A stretch of DNA of 64,000 nt from Candidatus Kouleothrix ribensis (GCA_016722075.1 JADKGW010000001.1:5084001-5148000); one strand, 5' to 3'; shown: positions 39,565 to 48,553, counted from the first letter of the stretch. Numbers and translations: made by a program. The notes: a model not told the origin generated them from the letters alone.

Positions 39565-40084
39565 TTTTTTTGCCCAGCATGCTGGGTTCCATGGGTACCC
39601 CTCCCCCGTACCCCCTCCCCTGCCAGGGGAGGGGGCCAGAATTTGGCGTTCCAATGCGGCGGCTTTGCCGCCGCATTGGAACGCTCATAGGATACCCCCC
39701 TCTCCCAACATTGGGAGAGGGGGGCAGGGGGGTGAGGGCCGATCGCATGGGCACGCGATCCACGAAACCTCTCCACCTGAAAGGGTTGGGGGTGAGGGCC
39801 GATCGCATGGGCACGCGATCCACGAAACCTCTCCACCTGAAAGGGCAGGGGGTGAGGGCCGATCGCATGGGCACGCGATCCACGAAAACCCCTCCACCTG
39901 AAAGGGCAGGGGGTGAGGGCCGATCGCATGGGCACGCGATCCACGAAACCTCTCCACCTGAAAGGGCAGGGGGTGAGGGCCGATCGCATGGGCACGCGAT
40001 CCACGAAACCTCTCCACCTGAAAGGGCAGGGGGTGAGGGCCGATCGCATGGGCACGCGATCCACGAAAACCCCTCCACCTGAAA
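39565..40084 (+). repeat. Composite palindromic repeat, copy B, with six 60-bp tandem units
   Basis: From left: T-run with CCCAGCATGCTGGG, CCCCTGCCAGGGG, an 18-bp-arm inverted repeat with TTT loop (39646-39684), CTCTCCCAACATTGGGAGAG, then six direct units of 60-61 bp (39721-40084). Each unit holds GATCGCATGGGCACGCGATC (itself an inverted repeat), CACGAAA and CCTCTCCACCTGAAAGGG. Units 3 and 6 have one extra A and CCC for TCT. The units are contiguous without unique spacers, so it is not a CRISPR array. Confidence 0.9.
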
Positions 40085-40145
40085 GCCCCAGTGCCCCCGG
40101 TGCGCTGCTCTACTACGCAGCGCGAGCGGCAGGCGGCCCCGAATA

Positions 40146-40154
40146 TGCTACAAT
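40146..40154 (+). promoter_or_regulatory. Extended -10 of the moxR-type operon
   Basis: TGC-TACAAT, 46 bases before the MoxR start; no clear -35. Confidence 0.45.
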
Positions 40155-40199
40155 AGTGCGGCCTCCCTCGCCGCTGTTTGTAGATAAGGCCGCCAGCGT

Positions 40200-41090
40200 A
40201 TGAATATTGCAACGATCGATGATCTGCAGCAGGCGCTTGCCGAGCATAACTACGTGGCCGATCGATCGCTGGCCACCGCCATATTTCTCGCGCTCAAGCT
40301 CCAGAAGCCACTGCTGCTCGAGGGCGAGGCCGGCGTGGGCAAAACCGAGGTGGCCAAGACGCTGGCCGCAATGCTTGGCCGGCGCCTCATCCGGCTGCAG
40401 TGTTACGAGGGGCTCGATGTCAGCACGACGATCTACGAGTGGAACTATACCCGCCAGATGCTCCAGATCCGCCTGCTCGAAAGCATCGGCGCCGGCGATG
40501 CCCGCCAGGCGATGCACGAGATCTTCGGGCCTGAGTTCCTGATCAAGCGCCCACTGCTGCAGGCGATCGAGTCGACTGACGAATTGCCGCCCATCCTGCT
40601 GATCGACGAGCTCGACCGCGCCGATGAGGAGTTCGAGGCCTTTCTGCTCGAGCTGTTGTCCGACTGGCAGATCAGCATTCCTGAGCTTGGCACGCTGCGC
40701 GCGGCCCAACCGCCCACCGTCATCCTCACCAGCAACCGCACCCGCGAAGTTCACGATGCGCTGAAGCGCCGCTGCCTGTTCTACTGGATCGACTACCCCT
40801 CGCTCGATAAAGAGCGGCAGATCGTTGCGGCCAAGGTGCCCGGCGCCTCCGAGCGACTCTCGCGCGAGGTGGTGGCGTTTGTGCAAGAGCTGCGCAAGCT
40901 CGACCTGTACAAGCTGCCCGGCGTGGCCGAGACGCTCGATTGGGCCGAGGCGCTGGTGGCGCTCGATGCACAAGCGCTGTCGATCGGCGCGGTGGACGAT
41001 ACGCTCGGCGCGATCTTAAAGTATCAGGACGATATTAACCAGGTGCGCACCGGCGCGCTTACGTCGTTGATCGAGAAGGCCACCCGCTGA
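40200..41090 (+). CDS. MoxR-family AAA+ ATPase (CoxD-like)
   Basis: About 296 residues. Walker A is GEAGVGKTE (about 42-50), followed by LIRLQCYEGLDVSTTIYEWN, Walker B PILLIDELDRADEEFEAFLL, sensor 1 VILTSNRTREVHDALKRRCL with the Arg finger region, and a C-terminal lid. The DVSTTIYEWNYTRQML stretch is typical of the CoxD/MoxR subgroup paired with CoxE-type VWA proteins, acting in maturation of metalloenzymes such as molybdenum CO dehydrogenase. The VWA partner follows 66 bp downstream, but no CODH subunit is in the window. Confidence 0.9.
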   Translation: MNIATIDDLQQALAEHNYVADRSLATAIFLALKLQKPLLLEGEAGVGKTEVAKTLAAMLGRRLIRLQCYEGLDVSTTIYEWNYTRQMLQIRLLESIGAGDARQAMHEIFGPEFLIKRPLLQAIESTDELPPILLIDELDRADEEFEAFLLELLSDWQISIPELGTLRAAQPPTVILTSNRTREVHDALKRRCLFYWIDYPSLDKERQIVAAKVPGASERLSREVVAFVQELRKLDLYKLPGVAETLDWAEALVALDAQALSIGAVDDTLGAILKYQDDINQVRTGALTSLIEKATR

Positions 41091-41156
41091 TCAGCCGGCC
41101 CGTAGATCTGCAGCGCTGCCGTGTTCCGTATCTGCTGTTAGGTAGCCCTACACCGT

Positions 41157-42356
41157 ATGAGCGCCACACCCGAACCGAACCCATCCGGCCACCTGCTCGA
41201 GCATGTGCTGGCCTTCACCTACCTGCTGCGCGAGATGGGCGTTGGCGTAAGCCCCGGCGAGGCGCTCGAGCTGGTGCGCGCGCTGGCGTATGTGCCGATC
41301 GTCAGCCGCGACGACTTCCGTGCCGCCGCACGCTGCACACTCATCCGCCGGCACGAAGATCTGCCGCTGTTCGATGCGGCGTTCGCGTTCTTCTGGCGCA
41401 CCCGATCATCCGATCCGCTGATGATGGCGCTGCCGGTGATGAAGCTGCCGGCCAAGCCGCTGCGCCTGCCGCGCCGGCCGCGCGGCGATGATGCCTCGGG
41501 CGCGGGCGAACCACCCGAGCCGGAAGAGCAGATCGAGATCATGCTCTCGTATAGCGCCGGCGAGGCGCTGCGCAGCAAGGATTTCGGCACGTTCAGCTGG
41601 GAAGAAGTGCAGGCATGTAAGGCGCTGTTGAGTACGCTCGAGTGGCGGATCGAGCAGCGCACGACCCGCCGCAAGCGCGCGCAGCCGCGCGGCCACCAGA
41701 TCGACATGCGCCGCGTGCTACGCCAGAACCTGCGCTATGGCGGCGAGCCGATCGAGCTGGCCTGGCGCGCGCCGCGTAGGCACCAGCGCCCGCTGGTGGT
41801 GCTTTGCGACATCAGCGGCTCGATGGATCGCTACAGCCGCATCCTGCTACAGTTTGTCTATACGATCTCGAATGGCCTGCACGATGTCGAGGCCTTCGTG
41901 TTCGGCACGCGGCTCACCCGCATTACCCGGCTGCTGCGCGCGCGCGATATCGACGACGCCGTGGGCATGGTCAGCAAGCAGGTGGTCGACTGGTCGGGCG
42001 GCACGCGGATCGGCGAGACGCTGAAAGATTTCAATTACCATTGGGGCCGGCGTGTGCTCGGGCGCGGGCCGGTGGTGCTGCTGATCAGCGATGGCTGGGA
42101 TCGCGGCGATCCGCAGCTGCTCAGCCACGAGATCGCGCGGCTGCAGCGTTCGTGCCACCGGCTGATCTGGCTCAACCCGCTGCTCGGTAGCCGCGACTAC
42201 CAGCCGCTGACGCAGGGCATGCAGGCCGCGCTACCGTTCGTCGATGATTTCTTGCCAGTGCATAACCTGCTCAGCCTCGAGCAGCTTGGCGAGCGGCTCT
42301 CGGCTGTCGGCGATCGGCGCCCCGAGCGGCGCCAGCGCCCGCTGCGCGCCGAGTAG
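41157..42356 (+). CDS. VWA-domain CoxE-like protein
   Basis: About 399 residues. N-terminal helical region with LLREMGVGVSPGEALELVRA and PLFDAAFAFFW is typical of CoxE family. A linker rich in Arg/Pro (about 100-125) is followed by the DFGTFSWEEVQACKALLSTL segment, and the VWA domain (about 215-375) has the MIDAS motif VVLCDISGSMDRYSRILLQF, Thr in VFGTRLTRITRLL and Asp in VVLLISDGWDRGDPQLL. It is thought to act with the MoxR ATPase as a chelatase-like remodelling pair that inserts metal or matures a target enzyme; the target is unknown here. Last gene of the pair. Confidence 0.88.
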   Translation: MSATPEPNPSGHLLEHVLAFTYLLREMGVGVSPGEALELVRALAYVPIVSRDDFRAAARCTLIRRHEDLPLFDAAFAFFWRTRSSDPLMMALPVMKLPAKPLRLPRRPRGDDASGAGEPPEPEEQIEIMLSYSAGEALRSKDFGTFSWEEVQACKALLSTLEWRIEQRTTRRKRAQPRGHQIDMRRVLRQNLRYGGEPIELAWRAPRRHQRPLVVLCDISGSMDRYSRILLQFVYTISNGLHDVEAFVFGTRLTRITRLLRARDIDDAVGMVSKQVVDWSGGTRIGETLKDFNYHWGRRVLGRGPVVLLISDGWDRGDPQLLSHEIARLQRSCHRLIWLNPLLGSRDYQPLTQGMQAALPFVDDFLPVHNLLSLEQLGERLSAVGDRRPERRQRPLRAE

Positions 42357-42460
42357 CCCGCTTACCCACCAGCTGCGCAGTGGCCCGCGCCGGGCCGAAA
42401 AGGGCCTGCGGTTTGCAGCCGGCGTTAGCATGGCGATTCGAACAAGGGAGGAGAATTTGC

Positions 42461-43510
42461 ATGGCCATCGCAATTATTGGAACGGGCTGGGGTGCGCGCA
42501 TCCAGGCGCCGGCCTTTCGTAGCGCCGGGCTGAATGTTGTGGCGCTGGCCGGCAGCGACCAGGCCAAAACCGCGCGAATCGCGGGCGAGCTGGGCATCCC
42601 GTTCGCCACCGGCGACTGGCACGCGGTGCTGGCCCACCCCGATGTAACGCTCGTGAGCATTGTGACGCCGCCCGACCTGCACTGCGATATGGCGCTGGCG
42701 GCGCTGGCGGCCGGCAAGCACGTGCTATGCGAGAAACCGACCGCGCTCGCGGCGGCGCAGGCGCGCACCATGCTCGCGGCGGCGCAGGCACACCCACACC
42801 AGCTCGCGCTGATCGACCACGAGCTACGCTTCCTGCCGGCGCTCATACGCGCGCGCCAGCTGATCGCCGACGGCGCGATCGGCCCGGTGCGCCACGCCCT
42901 GTTTCAGGTGATTGGCAGCTCGCGCGTCGATGGCCGCGGCTGGAACTGGTGGAGCGATGCCGCCCGCGGCGGCGGCGCGCTAGGCGCCTATGGCTCGCAC
43001 CAGACCGACCTGCTGCGCTACCTGCTGGGCGCCGAGGTCGAGGCGGTTGCGGCCAGCCTGAGCACGTTCATCGCCGAGCGCGATGGCCCCGATGGCCCGC
43101 GCGCAGTAACCAGCGACGACTACTACAGCCTGCGGTTGCGCTTTGCCGGCGCTACCCTGGCTACGATCGAGTGCAGCGCGGTGGCGCGCACGAACGAGCC
43201 GAATAGCCTGACGCTGTATGGTGCAGAGGGCACGCTGCGCTGGGCCGGCGGCGCGCTGCTGCACGGCGGGCCAGATGGCACCTTGCGCGATATCTCGCCA
43301 GCGCACACCCACCCGCTGCCGGCGGGGCTACGGGCCGGCGAGTTCCCGCATGGCACGGTGTACCTGGCCCATGCCCTGCGCGCCTTCCTCGCGGGCGACG
43401 CCGCCGCGCTCGCGCCAAGCGCGACATTTGCGGATGGCCTGCGTACACAGCTGGTGCTCGACGCCGCGCGTGCCTCGGATCGGCAGGGCGGTGGCTACCA
43501 GCAGGTTTGA
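42461..43510 (+). CDS. Gfo/Idh/MocA-family oxidoreductase
   Basis: About 349 residues. NAD(P)-binding Rossmann part begins MAIAIIGTGWGARIQAPAFR, with LVSIVTPPDLHCDMALAALA and the family signature GKHVLCEKPTALA (Glu-Lys-Pro, catalytic Lys). The second alpha/beta domain has HELRFLPALIRARQLI, WNWWSDAARGGGALGAYGSH and QTDLLRYLLG, matching the GGGxLxDxGxHxxD region with Tyr-Gly-Ser-His. Substrate would be a sugar, inositol or related alcohol, undetermined. GGAGGAG six bases upstream fixes the start. The neighbouring TIM-barrel isomerase on the opposite strand (43579) suggests sugar or polyol catabolism. Confidence 0.9.
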   Translation: MAIAIIGTGWGARIQAPAFRSAGLNVVALAGSDQAKTARIAGELGIPFATGDWHAVLAHPDVTLVSIVTPPDLHCDMALAALAAGKHVLCEKPTALAAAQARTMLAAAQAHPHQLALIDHELRFLPALIRARQLIADGAIGPVRHALFQVIGSSRVDGRGWNWWSDAARGGGALGAYGSHQTDLLRYLLGAEVEAVAASLSTFIAERDGPDGPRAVTSDDYYSLRLRFAGATLATIECSAVARTNEPNSLTLYGAEGTLRWAGGALLHGGPDGTLRDISPAHTHPLPAGLRAGEFPHGTVYLAHALRAFLAGDAAALAPSATFADGLRTQLVLDAARASDRQGGGYQQV

Positions 43511-43578
43511 TCACCAGCGGGGCTAGTAGCGAGCAGCACACAGGCGCCGGTACGCACGGGCTGTTTCTGCGTGACCAA

Positions 43579-44325
43579 CTACGCCGCGCTATTGCTATAC
43601 GCGCGCAGCCACTCCAGGCTGAGCCGCAAGCTCTCGAGCGGTGGGCGTGGGCACACATCCAGCTCGACAATCAGCCACTCAACACCGGCGCGGGGTGCGG
43701 CGGCGACGATCGGGCCATAGCCGACGGTGCCGCTGCCAACCTCGATCCAGCCACCCTGCGCGTCGACATCCTTGATGTGCAGCAGCGGCAGGCGCCCGGC
43801 CAGGCGCTCGATCAGCGCCAGCGGTGCCTGGCCGGCCTTGTGAACCCAGCCGCAGTCGAGCTCGAACATGAGCGGCGCCGGGCCAGCGCTGGTGCTCAGT
43901 AGCTCAAGGCCGCTGCTGCCGCCCTGCGCGGTTAGCTCGAAATCGTGGTTATGGTAGGCCAGGCGCATACCGGCAGCGCGCACACGCTCGGCGATCGGCG
44001 CGAGCGTATAGGTCAGCGCGTGGTAGTCGCGCCGGCCAGCCTCGACCCACGGCACCACCAGGATCGGGCAGCCGAGCAGCGCGTAGGTTGCGATCACCTC
44101 GTCGAGGTTATGCTCAAGCTCGTTCAGCCCGACATGGCTGCTGCATACGCGTAGCTGCAGCTGGTCGAGCAGTGTGCGCAGCTGGGCCGCTGGCGTATCG
44201 TACAGCCCGGCGAACTCGACACCATCGTAGCCGAGCGCGGCCACCGCGCGCAGCGTGCCGGCAACATCGCTGGCCATGAGATCGCGCACGGTGTAGAGCT
44301 GCGCGGCGATAGGAAGCGTTGCCAT
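43579..44325 (-). CDS. Sugar phosphate isomerase/epimerase (xylose-isomerase-like TIM barrel)
   Basis: About 248 residues, AP-endonuclease-2 fold. AQLYTVRDLMASDVAGTLRA, ALGYDGVEFAGLYDTP, the metal ligands' neighbourhood RLAYHNHDFELTAQGG, MFELDCGWVHKAG and LLHIKDVDAQGGWIEVGSGT are typical of IolE/IolI-like isomerases. Divalent-metal Glu, Asp, His and Glu positions are apparently intact. GGAG five bases before ATG 44325 supports this start. Likely works on an inosose or keto-sugar with the MocA-type dehydrogenase, whose gene converges on this one; not shown. Confidence 0.85.
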   Translation of the reverse strand: MATLPIAAQLYTVRDLMASDVAGTLRAVAALGYDGVEFAGLYDTPAAQLRTLLDQLQLRVCSSHVGLNELEHNLDEVIATYALLGCPILVVPWVEAGRRDYHALTYTLAPIAERVRAAGMRLAYHNHDFELTAQGGSSGLELLSTSAGPAPLMFELDCGWVHKAGQAPLALIERLAGRLPLLHIKDVDAQGGWIEVGSGTVGYGPIVAAAPRAGVEWLIVELDVCPRPPLESLRLSLEWLRAYSNSAA

Positions 44326-44445
44326 CATTGCTCCATACAAGGCTCGGATTAGCGCGAACATCCGGCGGGTGGGGCCAGGCCAGCCGCACACCTGCCGGGG
44401 CTGCCGCGTATCATAGCCGAGCGGCACGATTTGTCAACCACAAAG

Positions 44446-44454
44446 TGCTATAAT
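44446..44454 (+). promoter_or_regulatory. Extended -10 of the PhaR-like gene
   Basis: TGC-TATAAT, 30 bases before the ATG. TTGTCA at 44431 is only 12 bases upstream, too near for a normal -35. Confidence 0.5.
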
Positions 44455-44483
44455 AGGGTCGCCGATGCGATTGAGAGGCGCTA

Positions 44484-44996
44484 ATGCAGACGATAAAAAA
44501 ATACGCCAACCGCAAGCTCTACCACACCAACCGCAAGCAGTACATTACGCTCGAAGGTATTGCGGCGCTGATCCAGGCTGGCGAGCCGGTACAGGTGCTC
44601 GATAACGAAACCAGTGAAGATATCACCGCCCTGATCCTGACGCAGGTGGTGCTACAGGCGCGCAATACTGGTGATCGGCTGCCGACCCAGGTGCTCACCG
44701 GGCTGATCCGCGCCGGCGGCGATACGATCGCCGGGGTGCGCCGCTCGATCTGGAGTACGCTGGGCGGCGCGAGTATGATCGATCTTGAGATTAAGAGCCG
44801 CCTGGATCGCCTGCACGCCGATGGCGCGATCAGTGCGGCCGAGCTGGCCCGGCTCGAGCACCTGCTGCTACACGATCAAGACGCCGAAACCGCCCTCCCT
44901 ACGCAGCACGATATCTCGCGGCTGCACGCCCAGATCGACGCACTCTCATCCGCCGTCGAGCACCTGCTCGCCGAGCGCACCACAGCGAGCGATTAG
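44484..44996 (+). CDS. phaR: PhaR-like polyhydroxyalkanoate regulator
   Basis: About 170 residues. The N-terminal 60 match the PHB/PHA accumulation regulator DNA-binding domain: IKKYANRKLYHTNRKQYITL, EGIAALIQAGEPVQVLDNET and SEDITALILTQVVLQ. In Proteobacteria PhaR represses phasin and depolymerase genes and binds PHA granules. Residues 60-100 contain LPTQVLTGLIRAGGDTI. The C-terminal half is helical, with ISRLHAQIDALSSAVEHLLA as a short coiled coil, fitting phasin-like association. No pha synthase or phasin gene is near, so the target is unknown. Confidence 0.83.
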   Translation: MQTIKKYANRKLYHTNRKQYITLEGIAALIQAGEPVQVLDNETSEDITALILTQVVLQARNTGDRLPTQVLTGLIRAGGDTIAGVRRSIWSTLGGASMIDLEIKSRLDRLHADGAISAAELARLEHLLLHDQDAETALPTQHDISRLHAQIDALSSAVEHLLAERTTASD

Positions 44997-45072
44997 CCCG
45001 GCGTGTGGCGATGTCGTGCCGGTTGCAGGCGGCCTGTTGCGGCGGCCGGCCAGCGTTGCCGGGAACACCAGG

Positions 45073-45807
45073 CTAACTCTCGCCCACTGCCTGTGCATTG
45101 GTATACGTTCGCGAGCCCTTCTGCACATCGCTTATGAACATATACCCGCGGCCGCGCAAGGTCACGATCTGCTGCGGCGCATTGACCTCTGGTGTCACCT
45201 TCGTGCGCAGCCGGTAGATATACACCGTCAGCACATTCCGCCCCTTGCTGCGTGTACCCCAGACGGCCTGCATCAACGTTTGATCGCTCACAACGCGATC
45301 GGCGTTTTGCATCAGCACATACAAGATCTGAAACTCGATCGGCGTGAGTTCAACGGTGCGCCGGCCCTCGATATGCACCGCCTGATCGACCGGGTCGAGC
45401 ATCAGGTTGCCGCACTTGAGCTGCGTGAGCATCCGCTGCCGGAAGCCGTCGTAGCGCCGTAGCACGGCTTCGATCCGCGCCAGCAGCTCGGCCGGCTCAA
45501 ACGGCTTGACGATATAATCATCACCGCCGATCTCGAGCGCCTTGACTCGGTCGGCCAGCTCGTTCGAAGCCGAGACAAAGATGATCGGAATATTCGACAC
45601 ATGCCGAATCTCGCGGCACAAATCGAACCCGCTGAGCGCGGGCAGCCTGATGTCGAGCAGGATCAGGTCGGGCATGTCGTGTGTGATCGCCTGCATAGCG
45701 CTACGGCCATCGAATACTTTGGTAACCCGGTAGCCGGCGTCTTCGATCAGGAACGCGGTGAGTTTGACAAGCATCCAATCGTCGTCGACGATCAAAATAT
45801 GCACCAT
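45073..45807 (-). CDS. OmpR/PhoB-family response regulator
   Basis: About 244 residues. Receiver domain: VHILIVDDDWMLVKLTAFLI, phospho-acceptor Asp in LILLDIRLPALSGFD, IIFVSASNE, and Lys in DDYIVKPFEPAELLARI. The winged-helix domain (about 130-225) has LTPIEFQILYVLMQNADRVV, SDQTLMQAVWG, NVLTVYIYRLRTKV and IVTLRGRGYMF. A 15-residue tail follows. Orphan: no kinase is adjacent, though a TPR kinase gene lies 700 bp away across bcp on the same strand and is a candidate partner. Confidence 0.93.
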   Translation of the reverse strand: MVHILIVDDDWMLVKLTAFLIEDAGYRVTKVFDGRSAMQAITHDMPDLILLDIRLPALSGFDLCREIRHVSNIPIIFVSASNELADRVKALEIGGDDYIVKPFEPAELLARIEAVLRRYDGFRQRMLTQLKCGNLMLDPVDQAVHIEGRRTVELTPIEFQILYVLMQNADRVVSDQTLMQAVWGTRSKGRNVLTVYIYRLRTKVTPEVNAPQQIVTLRGRGYMFISDVQKGSRTYTNAQAVGES

Positions 45808-45967
45808 GTGGGCCTCGTGTGCGCGATTGCAGCCATGATCGCGGCGCTTGGCGATGAGATATCTAGCTGCTCGGTATCGTGCAAGACGGTGCCATGCCCC
45901 AATTGGTCACACTTGAATGTGGCGGCCCTGCCATTCCTGGCCCCACACGCGTGCCTTGGCCCCAATT

Positions 45968-45976
45968 TGGTATAAT
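45968..45976 (+). promoter_or_regulatory. Extended -10 of bcp
   Basis: TGG-TATAAT, 34 bases before the ATG; AATTTGG precedes and no consensus -35 is seen. Confidence 0.5.
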
Positions 45977-46009
45977 AGGCGCCGAGAGAAGAACAGTGAG
46001 GAGGATTGT

Positions 46010-46477
46010 ATGGCCGCAGGTACACCTGCAGTTGGTGAGATCGCGCCCGATTTTACAGCCACCACCGATACCGGCACGACCATCAGGCTGTCCGACATGC
46101 GTGGCCAGCGCGTGATCTTATATTTCTACCCGAAGGACAACACGCCCGGCTGCACGGCGCAGTCGTGTGGCTTCCGCGATAGCTACCCGCAGATCGTGGA
46201 GAAAAACGCGGTGGTGCTGGGCGTCAGCCCCGACAATGCCAAGTCGCACCAGAAGTTCAAAACCAGGTTCAACCTGCCGTTTACCCTGCTGGTCGACACT
46301 GATCATCGCATCGCCGAGGCGTATGGCGTGTGGGGCGAGAAATCGTTTCTTGGCAAGCGGTATCTGGGCATCACCCGCAGCCACTTTGTGATCGACGAAG
46401 AAGGGCGCATCATCGATGCGCAGGTCAAAGTCGGCCCAGGCGACAGCGTTGCCCGCGCGCTGGGGGCGCTGGGGTAG
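46010..46477 (+). CDS. bcp: Thioredoxin-dependent peroxiredoxin, Bcp/PrxQ type
   Basis: About 155 residues. Reduces H2O2 and organic peroxides. Peroxidatic Cys lies in KDNTPGCTAQSCGFRDSY (Cys of PGC; the resolving Cys five residues on), giving the intrahelical disulfide of alpha-type Bcp. The core VILYFYPKDNTPG, GVSPDNAKSHQKF, FTLLVDTDHRIAEAYGVWGE and SHFVIDEEGRI match along the length. ATG 46010 is fixed by GGAGG. Own promoter, single-gene unit; it converges on the TPR kinase gene. Confidence 0.95.
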   Translation: MAAGTPAVGEIAPDFTATTDTGTTIRLSDMRGQRVILYFYPKDNTPGCTAQSCGFRDSYPQIVEKNAVVLGVSPDNAKSHQKFKTRFNLPFTLLVDTDHRIAEAYGVWGEKSFLGKRYLGITRSHFVIDEEGRIIDAQVKVGPGDSVARALGALG

Positions 46478-46505
46478 TGGCTTGGCCCTCAGGCCGCTAC
46501 CATGG

Positions 46506-48344
46506 TCAACGGGCATGTGCCCGGCTCAGGGGCATGCGCAGGCTGAATATGCTGCCCGCCCCCAGCTGGCTCTCGGCCCACACCTGGCCGCCGTGCTGCT
46601 CGACGATCGCCTTGACGATCGCTAACCCCAGCCCGGTGCCCTCGATCTCCAGGTGATCGGCATCGTGAATGCGATAGAAACGCTCGAAGAGATGCGGTAG
46701 GTCGTGTGTAGGGATGCCGATCCCGGTATCGATCACCTTGATGATCATATCGGCCGGCGTGTACCTGGCGATGAGCGTCACCCGACCGCCGATCGGCGTG
46801 TACTTGATCGCATTGCTGATCAGGTTATCGAGCGCGCGGCGCAGCTGGGCCGCATCGCACTCGATCGCCAGGTCGCCTAGCTCCACCTGTAAATCCAGGG
46901 TCAGCTGTTTCTGATCGGCGGCGAGCCGGTGATCTTGCACGAGCATGCGCAGCAGCGGCGCTATCATGATCGGTTCGATCACAAGGGCACGGCCAGTTTC
47001 CAGCTTGGCCAGATCGAGGATATCGGCGATCAGATGAATCATGCGCTCGATTCCGCCGCGCATGCCGGCGAGGATCTCGAATGCGTCTTTGTCGGTGGGC
47101 GTGATATGGAGTTCCAGCAGGTCGATGCCCAGGCTCAGGCCGCTGAGCGGGTTCTTGAGATCGTGAGTGGCCGTGCTGAAGAACTCGCGCTGGAGCTTCG
47201 CGAGCTGCTCGAAGTAGTGCCGGTCGTCTTCGCGCAGCTGTTTTTGCCGCTCGGCCTCGGCAAACGCCTGCTGCGTACGGTGGAGCACCTCGAGATTTTT
47301 GAGCTTCTGGTCGCTGGTTTCGTTAAACACCTGTTCGCGTTTGGCATGGAACAGGCGATAGTGCTCGAGCGCCTGGCGTAGGTCACCGCGTCGTTCAAAC
47401 AGCTCGGCCAGCCGCTCGTGGCACTGGTATTCCACGATCTTGATCTGCGCGGCACTCGCGCTCGCCAGCGTCTGCTGCAGGTGGAGCAGCGCCTGGTCGA
47501 GATCGCCGCGCCTGAGGTTGGCCAGGCCGATCTGATAGCTGATACAGATCGCCTCGTAGGAGTTCAGATCGTTGCCGGCTGCCCTGAGCACCCCAAGCGC
47601 CTGTAGCAGCGATTCGAGCGCCTCGGCATACTGCCCGGCTGCGGCCTGGGCTTCGCCGATGCTGCCAAGCGCGACACCCTGGCCGTAGACATCGCCGATC
47701 GTCTCGAAAATCTGCAGGCTGCGCCGCCCATGCGCCAAGGCTTTGGAATATTCGCCAATATTGGTCGAGTCGACGCAGTAGCTATTAAGAATGCGCGCCT
47801 CAGTCTGGATGTCGCCACATGCCTGGCAGAGTGTGAGCCCGCGATCGTAGTAGGGGAATGTCTCGGCGTAGCGGCCCATCTCGGAGTAGGTGAACCCGAT
47901 TTGTAGCGCTGCAGTGCTCTGGTTGCGCAGGTCGCCGCTCTGCTCTGCCAGCGACAGAAACTGTAGCTGAAAGTCGAGCGCTGTCGGATACTCGCCCAGG
48001 TTGCAGTATAGCGCGCCGAGATGGCTCAGCGTTGCCTGCTGGCCCGTCAGATCGTTGAGCTGCTGGTAGACTGCCAGCGCCTCGAGTGCTTGAGCCAGGG
48101 CCTGCTCGTTCTGGCCAAGCAGCCGGTTGCAGGTGCTGAGGGTCAGCAGGCTATCGGCCTGGCCGCGAGGGTAGCTATGGCTGGGCGCGCAGGCGAGCGT
48201 ATTGGCCTGCTGGGCCATGCTCAAAGCGCGGCGCACATCAGTTCGCCGGATCTCTCTTGCCAACGCGTTCAGGGCGTCGACATGGTCTTCGCGGGCTGTG
48301 GCCTGAGCAACGCGCGCTTCAAGCGTCTGGATGTGATCCGCCAT
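46506..48344 (-). CDS. TPR-containing cytosolic sensor histidine kinase
   Basis: About 612 residues. The N-terminal 330 consist of tetratricopeptide repeats (QATLSHLGALYCNLGEYPTA, AALQIGFTYSEMGRYAETFP, GVALGSIGEAQAAAGQYAEA, LAELFERRGDLRQALEHYRL), ending in a coiled coil (KREQVFNETSDQKLKNLEVL to about 370). HisKA has FFSTATHDLKNPLSGLSLGI (His phosphosite), and HATPase has DNLISNAIKYTP (N box), IKVIDTGIGIP, FERFYRI and EGTGLGLAIVKAIVEQHGG. No TM segment; it probably senses a protein or small molecule through TPRs. Its likely regulator is the orphan OmpR-type protein at 45073. Confidence 0.93.
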   Translation of the reverse strand: MADHIQTLEARVAQATAREDHVDALNALAREIRRTDVRRALSMAQQANTLACAPSHSYPRGQADSLLTLSTCNRLLGQNEQALAQALEALAVYQQLNDLTGQQATLSHLGALYCNLGEYPTALDFQLQFLSLAEQSGDLRNQSTAALQIGFTYSEMGRYAETFPYYDRGLTLCQACGDIQTEARILNSYCVDSTNIGEYSKALAHGRRSLQIFETIGDVYGQGVALGSIGEAQAAAGQYAEALESLLQALGVLRAAGNDLNSYEAICISYQIGLANLRRGDLDQALLHLQQTLASASAAQIKIVEYQCHERLAELFERRGDLRQALEHYRLFHAKREQVFNETSDQKLKNLEVLHRTQQAFAEAERQKQLREDDRHYFEQLAKLQREFFSTATHDLKNPLSGLSLGIDLLELHITPTDKDAFEILAGMRGGIERMIHLIADILDLAKLETGRALVIEPIMIAPLLRMLVQDHRLAADQKQLTLDLQVELGDLAIECDAAQLRRALDNLISNAIKYTPIGGRVTLIARYTPADMIIKVIDTGIGIPTHDLPHLFERFYRIHDADHLEIEGTGLGLAIVKAIVEQHGGQVWAESQLGAGSIFSLRMPLSRAHAR

Positions 48345-48553
48345 AACCAGGTGGTTCTTCTACTCTAGAACTTTCTGTATGAGTATACCGCAATAGTTGC
48401 AGCGAGGGAACGATACGCGGCTAGTTCGCAACTGGCAGCGCCGGCCGGATTCATAGGAGCACGCCGATAAAGGCGTATGCAGATCGCGGGTGTCGGGCCG
48501 AAGGCGCCAAGGCTGCGCGGTAGCAGCGCGGCCTATAGGGCTGCGCCACACAC

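Noticed and set aside
39386..40078. Repetitive ORFs (MGTRSTKP, SWIACPCDRPSPP) over the tandem array
   Set aside because: They are translations of the 60-bp DNA repeat open in several frames on both strands; no ribosome site or domain.
39721..40084. Possible CRISPR array
   Set aside because: Units of 60-61 bp are contiguous with no unique spacers, and no cas genes are near.
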